Shown: piece by piece, positions 8,600 to 15,343 of the stretch | Layout: each line of letters starts with the position of its first letter | Numbering within the stretch: the stretch's first letter is position 1 | The notes under the pieces: model-generated | The model's input: only the letters and a program-made list of their open reading frames with translations | Databases searched by the model: none | Told to the model about the DNA's origin: nothing | Assembly: GCA_019410665.1 (NCBI GenBank) | Contig: DXSD01000040.1 | Coordinates: 1 to 17,333, forward strand | Direction: 5' to 3' | DNA from: Fusobacterium sp. | GTDB lineage: Bacteria > Fusobacteriota > Fusobacteriia > Fusobacteriales > Fusobacteriaceae | DNA length: 17,333 nucleotides | Position numbers and translations under genes: made by a program

Positions 8600-9548
8600 T
8601 TAAAACCTTTTCCCTATCATTTCCCAATACATCTATATCTATATTAATAAGTTTGTCCATATCTATTTTTTTAACTACATCTGGAGTGGCTATTCCATCT
8701 CTTACCATTGCTCTTGGATCTTCATCTCTTATAACTGTTTGACCTTTTTCAGATAGAGCCCAGTCAACAAATTTCTTAGCTGAGTCTAGGTTTTCAGCAT
8801 TTTTAAATATTGCCATTCCAGCTGGAACCCAAGGAATCATATCCTCTGGATAATAAGTAGTTACTGGATATTTTTCTTCTAATAGGATAAACTCTCCAGA
8901 CATTGGGATTACAGCTACACCAAACTCTCCTGTTACCACTTTCATAGGTGGCTCTCCTCCTCTTTTAGCTAAGAAAGGAACATTTTTATTTAACTCTTCA
9001 AAATATGCCCAAGCTTTCTCCTCTCCCATCTCTTGGATAAGGTTGCTTACCATAGCATAGTTAGTTCCAGATATAGCTGGATTAGCCATAATAACCTCAT
9101 CTCTATATTCCTCTTTTGCTAAATCTGCCCAAGTTTTTGGTACTTCTAACCCTCTATCTTCTAATATCTCATTATTTACCATAAATCCTACTAAAACTAG
9201 AGAAACTCCTGACCAATATCCATCTTTATCTCTATATTTTAATGGCACCTCTTCCATTTCAGGAGATACATATTTCTCTAAAAGTCCTTTATTCTTTGCA
9301 CTTATAAAACTATCTAGTCCTCCACCAAACCAAACATCTGCTGATGGTTTTCCTTTTTCAGCTTGTAACTTAGATAGTACCTCTCCAGATGACATATCTA
9401 TGAAGTCTACCTCTATTCCTGTATCTTTACTAAATTGTTGGAATATCTTTTCCTTTCCACCATAAGCTGCTACTACTTTTAATTTCCCTTCTGCAAATGA
9501 AGTTAAAGTCATTGCTCCAAAAAGCATTGCTAATAAAATTTTTTTCAT
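8562..9548 (-). CDS. Periplasmic ABC substrate-binding protein, FbpA/AfuA-like, substrate unknown
   Basis: This is a 328-residue secreted binding protein with a signal peptide (MKKILLAMLFGAMTLTSFA, predicted cut after Ala19) and no lipobox. The body resembles the class that binds ferric iron, phosphonates or sugar phosphates (KLKVVAAYGGKEKIFQQF, ADVWFGGG at 70-77, VPKTWADL at 136-143, GMAIFKNAENLDSAKKF from 244). In iron-binding FbpA proteins an adjacent tyrosine pair follows the strand after the second-lobe hinge. The matching stretch here (FGVAVIPMSGEF, 209-220) has none, and the YY at 232-233 lies further on. This argues against classical ferric binding and leaves an organophosphate or similar anion as a reasonable guess. 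The ATG at 9548 has an excellent AGGAGGAG ribosome site. It sits directly upstream of its permease and ATPase. Confidence 0.9.
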   Translation of the reverse strand: MKKILLAMLFGAMTLTSFAEGKLKVVAAYGGKEKIFQQFSKDTGIEVDFIDMSSGEVLSKLQAEKGKPSADVWFGGGLDSFISAKNKGLLEKYVSPEMEEVPLKYRDKDGYWSGVSLVLVGFMVNNEILEDRGLEVPKTWADLAKEEYRDEVIMANPAISGTNYAMVSNLIQEMGEEKAWAYFEELNKNVPFLAKRGGEPPMKVVTGEFGVAVIPMSGEFILLEEKYPVTTYYPEDMIPWVPAGMAIFKNAENLDSAKKFVDWALSEKGQTVIRDEDPRAMVRDGIATPDVVKKIDMDKLINIDIDVLGNDREKVLNEWNKRFGNKAK

Positions 9549-9576
9549 CTTTCTCCTCCTAAAATTATATCAAATA

Positions 9577-10200
9577 TTAATATTCAATTACCTCATATTT
9601 TCCATCTTTATAAACTAATGGTTTACATCTATTAGTTTTTAAAGCTTCAATTAACTCTTTTACATTTTTTACTGGATATGGCAATAATGTAGCAAATACT
9701 CCAACCTTACTTTGAATGTGAGCATCACTAGAACCTATCACCTGTATCCCTAATTTTTTACCAATTTGAGCTGCCATATCATTGTGTATATCCTGCGTGC
9801 TTCCATTATACCCTTCTATTGCTGTAAGTCCCTTAACAACATTTAATTTCTCTTTTAATCCTCTATTATTAGTTCTGAATGGATGTGCTGCTGTACAAGT
9901 TCCTCCTTGTTTATTTACATAGTCTATAAACTCTTGAGCTGTCATCTGCTCTTCAGGTAATTTATCTATTCCAAATGCTACTATATCTCCATCTTTTGTT
10001 AAATACTCAACACCTGGAAAAATTGGAAAATTATATTTTTTTACCAATTCATCAATCTCTTCTTTTACTTCAATGCTTTCGTGGTTAGTCAAAGCTATTC
10101 CATCTAGTCCCTTTCTTTTAGCTTCTTCGACTATTTCAGCTATTGAAACATGACTATCATTTGAATACTTACTATCATGTAAATGTAAATCTACTTTCAA
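9577..10200 (-). CDS. PHP-domain metal-dependent phosphoesterase
   Basis: This is a small (207-residue) PHP-family hydrolase, presumably a cytoplasmic phosphatase or phosphodiesterase using two or three metal ions. The metal-ligand motifs appear in family order: DLHLHDS with His6 and His8, TNH at 38-40, GVE with Glu64, AAHPFR with His106, and SSDAH with Asp159 and His161. The second motif reads TNH where many PHP proteins have TDH; the histidine ligand is kept. The start is TTG at 10200, chosen because AGGAGG lies five bases upstream and the HxH motif must be near the N-terminus. It sits between two binding-protein genes with gaps of 15 and 28 bases, so it is probably co-transcribed with the importer. 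A role in trimming an imported phosphorylated compound is inference. Relatives also include RNA exonucleases. Confidence 0.88.
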   Translation of the reverse strand: MKVDLHLHDSKYSNDSHVSIAEIVEEAKRKGLDGIALTNHESIEVKEEIDELVKKYNFPIFPGVEYLTKDGDIVAFGIDKLPEEQMTAQEFIDYVNKQGGTCTAAHPFRTNNRGLKEKLNVVKGLTAIEGYNGSTQDIHNDMAAQIGKKLGIQVIGSSDAHIQSKVGVFATLLPYPVKNVKELIEALKTNRCKPLVYKDGKYEVIEY

Positions 10201-10215
10201 TGTTCCTCCTAATAT

Positions 10216-11736
10216 CTATTCCTCATCAATGTAAACAGTTGCAAAGTTATGAAGAGTAACTGGGTGTACTCCTAAGCCTTTAATATATTTTTGAGCTCCA
10301 ACAGATAGGTTTCTATTGTATAACATTACATCTGGAGCATCATCAACTATTAAAATTTGTGCCTCTTCATATAATTTTTTTCTATTTTCTGGATTGATCT
10401 CTTCTTTAGCTCTATCTAATAACTCATCAACCTTTTTATTCTCATAGAAATCTCTGTTTCCAGCTCCTCCTTTAGCAGAAGAGTGATACATAGCATACAA
10501 TCCATAATCAGCATCTCCTGTTACTACTCCCCATGAACCTAAGAACATATTGTGTCTTCCTTTTTCTGTTATATCCCAATAAGCACTTGTTTCAACTATC
10601 TCTATTTTTAAATCAATTCCTATCTCTCTTAAATAAGCTTGAACAATCTCAGCTGTTTGAGTATTAGCTTCTCCACTAAATACTAAAATACTAGTTGTAA
10701 ATCCATTTTCAAATCCAGCTTCTTTCATAAGTTCTTTTGCTTTTTCTACATTATATTCATAATTTTTTGTTTTATCAGTAAATCCAAAAACTCCTGGAGC
10801 TATTGGAGAAGTTGCAACTTTTCCATTACCATTTAAGATAACATCTACAATAGCTTGTTTATCGATAGCATAGTTTATTGCTTTTCTTACTCTTACATCA
10901 TTTAATGGTGATTTTTCCACATTCATTCCTATATATGAGTAAGATATTGATGGTTTAGTTAAAAGTTGTAACTTAGGATTATTTTTTATATTTTCTTCAT
11001 CAACTGAACTTATAGCTATTGCTATATCAATCTCACCAGTTTCCAATCCAATAGCTCTATTTGATGCTTCTACTACGTTTTTGAAAACTATATATTTTAA
11101 TCCTTTTTCATTTTTATCATAGAAATCTTCATTTTTCTCTAAAACTATCTTATCTCCATAGATCCATTCTTTAAACTTATAGCTTCCTGTTCCAATTGGA
11201 GTCTCTTTTAAAACTTCAGGATTTTCAGTTAAAAGTTTTTTACTTACAATTCCTAAAGCTGGATGTGATAGGTGAGCTAATAATGGACCAAAAGGTGTTT
11301 TTGTCACAAGATTAACTGTATAATCATCAACTACTTCGATTTTCTCAATTGGTGGTAATACAAAGGCAATTCTTGGTGAATTCATCATTCTTTCAAAAGA
11401 GAACTTAACATCTTCAGCAGTAAAGTCATATCCATTATGGAATTTTACTCCCTTTCTTAAATGAAATTGCATAGTCTTATCATCAATTTGTTCCCAAGAT
11501 TCAGCAAGTCCTGGGTGGATTTGCATATTTTCATCAGACTCAACTAATCTTGAATAAATAAGTCTATTAGCTCTTAAAGAAAATCCATCATTTCCTTGGT
11601 GAATATCCAATGATTTAGCTTCTCCATCTTGTGCTATTATAAGTTCCTCTTTTACTTTTTTAACTTCGTTCTTCTCTCCACAACCAACCAATAAAAACAT
11701 CATACTTATTAATAAAATGGCTATCTTTTTTATCAT
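10216..11736 (-). CDS. Oligopeptide/dipeptide-type ABC substrate-binding lipoprotein (SBP family 5), orphan
   Basis: This 506-residue binding protein is of the OppA/DppA/GsiB type. The N-terminus is a lipoprotein signal with lipobox LVGC, so Cys19 would be lipidated and anchored. Family 5 hallmarks are visible: a leader such as AQDGEAKSLDIHQGNDGFS near residue 35, then LAESWEQIDD, FHLRKGVKFHNG, GTGSYKFKEW and VRKAINYAIDKQAIVD. These proteins bind peptides, glutathione, nickel chelates or related ligands outside the membrane. No Opp/Dpp permease or ATPase is encoded in the window. It must therefore work with a transporter elsewhere, deliver to one of the two neighbouring systems, or act as a sensor. 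The ATG at 11736 has AGGGGG upstream. The 28-base gap after ecfT shows no terminator. Confidence 0.92.
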   Translation of the reverse strand: MIKKIAILLISMMFLLVGCGEKNEVKKVKEELIIAQDGEAKSLDIHQGNDGFSLRANRLIYSRLVESDENMQIHPGLAESWEQIDDKTMQFHLRKGVKFHNGYDFTAEDVKFSFERMMNSPRIAFVLPPIEKIEVVDDYTVNLVTKTPFGPLLAHLSHPALGIVSKKLLTENPEVLKETPIGTGSYKFKEWIYGDKIVLEKNEDFYDKNEKGLKYIVFKNVVEASNRAIGLETGEIDIAIAISSVDEENIKNNPKLQLLTKPSISYSYIGMNVEKSPLNDVRVRKAINYAIDKQAIVDVILNGNGKVATSPIAPGVFGFTDKTKNYEYNVEKAKELMKEAGFENGFTTSILVFSGEANTQTAEIVQAYLREIGIDLKIEIVETSAYWDITEKGRHNMFLGSWGVVTGDADYGLYAMYHSSAKGGAGNRDFYENKKVDELLDRAKEEINPENRKKLYEEAQILIVDDAPDVMLYNRNLSVGAQKYIKGLGVHPVTLHNFATVYIDEE

Positions 11737-11764
11737 TTTTCCCCCTAATTAATAATTTTAAAAT

Positions 11765-12472
11765 CTATATAAATTTAAAAAATACTCTTATAACGAATAT
11801 AATTAAGACAAAACTAATATACATGTAATCTCTTTTTAAAAGCTTATACTCCTTTAATCTTGTTCTTTTCACTCCATTTCCATATCCTCTAACTTCCATA
11901 GCAGTAGCTATATGAAAAGCTTTTTGTATTCCAGATACAACTACAGGAAAAAATAGATTAAATATACTTTTTATCCTTTCACTAAAAGACATCAACTGAA
12001 AATCTAATCCTCTAGCTTTTTGAGCTATATATATTCTCTGCCCTTCCTCTTGCAATACAGGAATAAATTTTAATCCTAATGCTGTTATTACAGCTATTGA
12101 ATCAACAGGAATCTTAAATATTTTTAGTGGAGATAGAAAGCTCTCCATTACAAAGCCAATCTCATCAATATCTATTGAAGACACTAAGGTAACAGCTATA
12201 AATATTATTCCTAAAAATCTAAAGACTCCTACTACAATATATTCTAAATCTCTTCCAATTAGGAAATAATTGATAAATATAATTGAAAGAAAAAGTGTAA
12301 GTGAGTACTTAAAAACTCTCTTTAAGTTCTCTTTTTTTATGGAAAAAAGTAGTATATGCCCCACTAAAAATGGAGATATCAAAAGAATATCTAAATACCT
12401 TCTCATCATAGCCAAAAGAACTATATAAATAAGGGTTGTTAAAAATAGTGTTCTCGGATCATATTTATTCAC
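11765..12472 (-). CDS. ecfT: ECF transporter transmembrane coupling protein EcfT
   Basis: This 235-residue integral membrane protein links the two ECF ATPases to the substrate-binding S component. Hydrophobic segments fill residues 10-110, with another at about 215-235. The two coupling-helix motifs that dock on the ATPases are present as KARG (152-155, in AQKARGLDF) and EVRG (193-196, in AMEVRGYGNG). The start is GTG at 12472, preceded by GAGGTGAT in the end of the upstream ATPase gene. The two reading frames overlap by eight bases, so they are coupled. The operon arrangement with S component, two ATPases and EcfT together is the group I (dedicated) ECF layout. Confidence 0.93.
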   Translation of the reverse strand: MNKYDPRTLFLTTLIYIVLLAMMRRYLDILLISPFLVGHILLFSIKKENLKRVFKYSLTLFLSIIFINYFLIGRDLEYIVVGVFRFLGIIFIAVTLVSSIDIDEIGFVMESFLSPLKIFKIPVDSIAVITALGLKFIPVLQEEGQRIYIAQKARGLDFQLMSFSERIKSIFNLFFPVVVSGIQKAFHIATAMEVRGYGNGVKRTRLKEYKLLKRDYMYISFVLIIFVIRVFFKFI

Positions 12473-13250
12473 CTAACATCACCTCACACAGCTCCTCTAC
12501 AGATTTTATATGAGTTAAATCCATTCCTTTTTCAGCTAAAATTTTAAAGATAGTAATAGCTTCACTTTGCTCTTCTAAAAGAATCTCTTTAGGTTCTCCA
12601 TCTCTAACTATTTTTCCATCTTTTAATTTTATTACCCTATCTCCATATTTTAAAACATCTTCTAAGGTATGTGAGCTTTGAACTATCATCACTCCATCTT
12701 TTTTTAATTTTTCCAATACAGAGTAAAAAACTCTCTTATTTTCAATATCCAATCCAGCAGTTGGTTCATCTAAAAGCAAGATTTCAGGCTCAGCTATTAA
12801 AATTGAAGCTAAAGCAGTAAATCTTTTTTGCCCTCCACTTATTTCAAAAGGTGAGTTCTCCAAAATCTCTCTAGGAAAACTTAGTAGCTCTAAAACCTTT
12901 TCTAATCTTTTTTCTATAATATCTTCAGATAGTTTTTTTCTTTTTAGAATATAAGTTATCTCCTCTTTTACACTATTACAAAAAAACTGTTTCTCTGTGT
13001 ATTGAAACATAACTCCTACCCTATCTCTAAACTCTCTCAAATTCTCTCTCTTTTCCAGAGTTTTTTCATTGAAAAATATCTCTCCTCTAAATATCTTAGT
13101 CAGATAAGCTAAAGTTTGTAAAAGTGTTGATTTCCCACTTCCTGTTTCTCCAATAAGAAAAGTCCAATCCCCTTTCTCTAATTTTAAACTTATCCCCTTT
13201 AAATACTCATCTGTATATCCAGAACCTATATTTTTAAGCTCAATTGCCAT
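12465..13250 (-). CDS. ECF transporter ATPase, second copy (EcfA2-like)
   Basis: This is one of two non-identical cytoplasmic ATPases that drive the ECF importer. It has 261 residues. Walker A is GETGSGKST (34-42), the Q-loop region reads MFQYTEKQFF (81-90, resembling the ECF pattern FQFPEHQLF), the signature is ISGGQKR (137-143), Walker B ends LLLDEPTAGLD with Glu162, and the switch histidine is His194. Catalytic residues are intact. It overlaps the upstream ATPase gene by 25 bases and EcfT by eight. Its ribosome site is GGAGGTG inside the preceding gene. Which copy corresponds to EcfA1 or EcfA2 of model systems is uncertain. Confidence 0.92.
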   Translation of the reverse strand: MAIELKNIGSGYTDEYLKGISLKLEKGDWTFLIGETGSGKSTLLQTLAYLTKIFRGEIFFNEKTLEKRENLREFRDRVGVMFQYTEKQFFCNSVKEEITYILKRKKLSEDIIEKRLEKVLELLSFPREILENSPFEISGGQKRFTALASILIAEPEILLLDEPTAGLDIENKRVFYSVLEKLKKDGVMIVQSSHTLEDVLKYGDRVIKLKDGKIVRDGEPKEILLEEQSEAITIFKILAEKGMDLTHIKSVEELCEVMLGE

Positions 13251-14047
13251 AGATACTCTGCCACCTCCTCATCATTGAAAAGGTTTTTAGTAATATCTAT
13301 TCCTTTTTTTCTATATATCTCCTTTGCAATATAGAAATTTGGTGGAAGTTCTAAAGTATTTCCCAATTTTCCAGTTACTATCTCTCTAATAAATTTTTCA
13401 CTCTCACCTTGCCAGATTAGCTGTCCCTTTTCTAAATAGACTACCTCATCTGCATATTTCAACTCATTTAAGTGATGACTTATCAGTATTATAGTAACTC
13501 CTTTTTCTCTTAATTTTTTTAGAAGGTTTAATATATTCTCTCTATTTTTCTCATCTAGCATTGCAGTCCCTTCATCTAATATTAGAACTTTAGGCTCCAA
13601 TACTAATGCTGATCCTATAGATAATCTCTGTTTTTCTCCTCCAGAAAGTTGAGATACTCTCAAATCTCTTTTCTCCCAAAGATTGATCTCCTTTAAAGTG
13701 GTATCTATCTTCTTTCTCATCTCTCTGGAACTATATCCATAGTTTTCCATAGAAAAAGCTAGTTCCTCATCTATTCTTTCAGATATTATCTGTTCATCAG
13801 GATTTTGAAAAACCATACCTATATTCTTTCTCACTTCATAGAGATTCTCAACTAAACTCTTCCCTTCTACTAATATCTCTCCACTTTTTATCTTTTCTAT
13901 ACCCAATAGAAGTTTTACTAAAGTCGATTTTCCTGAACCATTTTTTCCTAAAAGTATATAGAATTTTCCCTTTTCAAATTTTAGAGAAAAATTTTTAAAT
14001 ATCTCTTTCTCATAATAAGAAAAGGAGATATTTTTAATCTCTATCAA
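13226..14047 (-). CDS. ECF transporter ATPase, first copy (EcfA1-like)
   Basis: This is the other ATPase of the ECF pair. Walker A is GKNGSGKST (34-42), the ECF Q-helix motif is FQNPDEQ (80-86), the signature is LSGGEKQ (134-140), Walker B is LILDEG with Glu159, and the switch histidine is His191. The frame is open back to a TTG at 14074. The TTG at 14047 is preferred because GGAGGG lies six bases before it and the protein then begins MIEIKNISFSYY, the normal N-terminus for this family. The product has 273 residues. It overlaps the TudS-related gene by 14 bases. Walker B reads DEGTAMLD where DEPTAGLD is usual, a conservative departure seen in some ECF ATPases. A long C-terminal tail (about 225-273) follows the ATPase core. 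Confidence 0.91.
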   Translation of the reverse strand: MIEIKNISFSYYEKEIFKNFSLKFEKGKFYILLGKNGSGKSTLVKLLLGIEKIKSGEILVEGKSLVENLYEVRKNIGMVFQNPDEQIISERIDEELAFSMENYGYSSREMRKKIDTTLKEINLWEKRDLRVSQLSGGEKQRLSIGSALVLEPKVLILDEGTAMLDEKNRENILNLLKKLREKGVTIILISHHLNELKYADEVVYLEKGQLIWQGESEKFIREIVTGKLGNTLELPPNFYIAKEIYRKKGIDITKNLFNDEEVAEYLWQLSLKI

Positions 14048-14564
14048 TATTTTCCCTCCAATTATCAAAATCAAAAAAGTCTAATTGAATATTTTTCTCC
14101 TCTAATACTTTTGAAAAGATCTCCATAAGGACTCCTTTTTCCTCTGACATCTTCACCTTTGCTTGAGCAGCCTCAATACTTTCATAAGTGCTAACCTCTC
14201 CTTGCCAATCTCCTACACAAGTTTCACTTACTCCACAAGTTGGACTTCCCTTTATTCCACAAACTCCCATTATTTGATAATTATTTTCTAAATATCCTTC
14301 TATATCCTCTATTATTGGTATTAAAAGTTCATAACACAACTTTCTATACCCTGGATAATCAAGTTGTGTCTTTAAATGCCCCCATCTTCTAAGCCCCAAT
14401 TGCTTAAGCTCTGGACAAGGAAGTTGGATAAGCCCTATATTATTTGTCATACAGTAATTTATTAACTCTTGAAAATCCTTCATCTCTCTTCCATAGGGTA
14501 AAACTACTGAATTTTGATTTAAAATACAGTGAGAGAGGATTAAAATCCTTCTCCCTCTATTCAT
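14034..14564 (-). CDS. TudS-related putative desulfidase (CD3072-type)
   Basis: This 176-residue cytoplasmic protein resembles the family related to TudS, the thiouracil desulfidase that uses an iron-sulfur cluster held by three cysteines. The visible pattern is SHCILNQNS (Cys13), LPCPE (Cys50) and GSPTCG (Cys110), with further cysteines at 38, 77, 102 and 116. From memory of family names it matches the group named for C. difficile CD3072, which travels with the ECF S component of the CD3073 group. It lies between exactly such an S component (8-base overlap, ATGAATAG) and the ECF ATPases. Imported substrate and enzyme are therefore probably linked. Removing sulfur from a thiolated base or similar compound is inference. 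The lack of signal peptide fits a cytoplasmic enzyme acting after import. Confidence 0.82.
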   Translation of the reverse strand: MNRGRRILILSHCILNQNSVVLPYGREMKDFQELINYCMTNNIGLIQLPCPELKQLGLRRWGHLKTQLDYPGYRKLCYELLIPIIEDIEGYLENNYQIMGVCGIKGSPTCGVSETCVGDWQGEVSTYESIEAAQAKVKMSEEKGVLMEIFSKVLEEKNIQLDFFDFDNWRENIDRD

Positions 14565-15117
14565 TTGCCTTCAACTCTCTTTTTATGTTATGAGGTAATT
14601 TTTGAATGATCAAGGCAACTATAACACATGAAACACTCTTATCTATAACATTTGATAAAACTCTTGGAATAAAAGCTGCTGTAAATATCTTCTGTCCACT
14701 TTTAGCTAGCCAACCTACAAAAATATCTAAAGTTCCTCCAGCAAGTCCCCCAAATAGATATACAGTAATAGGAGTTCCAATAAGTGGAGCAAGTACAGCT
14801 AAAATAAGCCCTGTTACTATTGCTGTTTTTACTGTAAAAGCATATTTTCTAGCTACAAGTCCAACAAATATACCAATTACCATATTTACAATTGCATAAG
14901 GTAACTCCACAGGATTATTTACAACTGAAGTTATAACATTGGTAATAAGTCCTGTTACTCCTCCAAAAAATGGTCCTAAAAGTGCCCCAGCTAAAATTGT
15001 TCCAATTGTATCAAAAAATAAAAATGGAATAGCAAAAGTTTTAGCTAATACTGCCAATACTATATTTAATCCTATTCCCATTGCTGATATTGTTAAAGAT
15101 AATGTTTTTTTATTCAT
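14557..15117 (-). CDS. ECF transporter substrate-binding S component (CD3073-type)
   Basis: This 186-residue integral membrane protein is the part of the ECF importer that captures the substrate. About six hydrophobic segments are visible. The first contains the small-residue-rich stretch AMGIGLNIVLA that packs against EcfT in this superfamily. Stretches such as LLGPFFGGVTGLITNVI and NPVELPYAIVNM lie in the loops that form the binding pocket. It resembles the family labelled CD3073 putative ECF transporter S component. The substrate of this family is not known to me, and no vitamin-specific motif (thiamine, riboflavin, biotin or folate) stands out. The ATG at 15117 has only a distant AAAGGA upstream but lies six bases after the stop of a 28-codon frame, which suggests translational coupling to it. 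It is the first recognisable gene of the long operon. Confidence 0.9.
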   Translation of the reverse strand: MNKKTLSLTISAMGIGLNIVLAVLAKTFAIPFLFFDTIGTILAGALLGPFFGGVTGLITNVITSVVNNPVELPYAIVNMVIGIFVGLVARKYAFTVKTAIVTGLILAVLAPLIGTPITVYLFGGLAGGTLDIFVGWLAKSGQKIFTAAFIPRVLSNVIDKSVSCVIVALIIQKLPHNIKRELKANE

Positions 15118-15123
15118 AAATTT

Positions 15124-15210
15124 TTACCGTCCTTTACTATTTCGTTTTTTTACTCTAAATCTACTCTCTCCTTTCAATATTTTTTCTACACGCTGCCGAA
15201 ACATTCTCAT
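15124..15210 (-). CDS. 28-residue basic leader peptide, hypothetical
   Basis: Between the operon promoter and the S component is a short frame starting MRMFRQRVEK and ending KKRNSKGR. It has a perfect AGGAGG (15224-15219) eight bases before its ATG and its stop is six bases before the next start. Twelve of 28 residues are Arg or Lys and only two are acidic. Its seven arginines use CGG twice, CGT once, CGA once and AGA three times, while neighbouring genes use AGA almost only. I do not recognise the peptide. It may be a translated leader that couples or controls translation of the S component, a small functional protein, or part of a structured leader RNA. The ribosome site makes translation likely; function is unknown. 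Confidence 0.6.
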   Translation of the reverse strand: MRMFRQRVEKILKGESRFRVKKRNSKGR

Positions 15211-15241
15211 AATAATTACCTCCTAAATTTTTTCTTTAAAG

Positions 15242-15260
15242 TGGAATTTTTTCTATTCCA
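15242..15260 (-). promoter_or_regulatory. 5'-end stem-loop of the ECF operon transcript
   Basis: TGGAAT and ATTCCA form a 6-bp stem around AGAAAAA on the minus strand. The hairpin starts at or next to the predicted transcription start, as 5' hairpins that protect mRNA often do. It has no T-run fit to be a terminator. Confidence 0.45.
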
Positions 15261-15266
15261 TCGTTT

Positions 15267-15295
15267 ATTATATCATATTTTGCAAGATTTTTAAA
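15267..15295 (-). promoter_or_regulatory. Extended -10 promoter of the ECF-desulfidase-transport operon
   Basis: The minus strand has TGATATAAT, a consensus -10 (15272-15267) with the extended TG one base upstream. TTTAAA at 15295-15290 is a weak -35 at 17-base spacing. A start is expected near 15260, about 50 bases before the leader ATG. Confidence 0.75.
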
Positions 15296-15338
15296 ATTAA
15301 AATAGAGGCTATTACAATAAAAAATTTGTAATGCCTCT
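15291..15338 (-). terminator. Intrinsic terminator after the MATE gene
   Basis: On the minus strand AGAGGCATTACAA pairs with TTGTAATAGCCTCT, giving 6 bp plus 7 bp with one bulged A and a loop of ATTTTTTA. The T-rich tail ATTTTAATTTT follows. It begins five bases after the MATE stop codon and separates the efflux unit from the ECF operon. Its tail runs into the weak -35 of the next promoter. Confidence 0.85.
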
Positions 15339-15343
15339 CCATT

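Noticed and set aside
8562..9548. Calling the importer a ferric iron uptake system
   Set aside because: Family resemblance alone is not enough. The expected adjacent tyrosines are not in place and no convincing Fur box was seen ahead of the operon.
14048..14074. Longer start for the first ECF ATPase at TTG 14074
   Set aside because: The extension is not typical of the family and holds the ribosome site GGAGGG for the TTG at 14047.
15211..15266. Riboswitch upstream of the ECF operon
   Set aside because: Only about 50 bases lie between the predicted start and the leader ATG. They contain one small hairpin, which is too little for a known vitamin or purine riboswitch.
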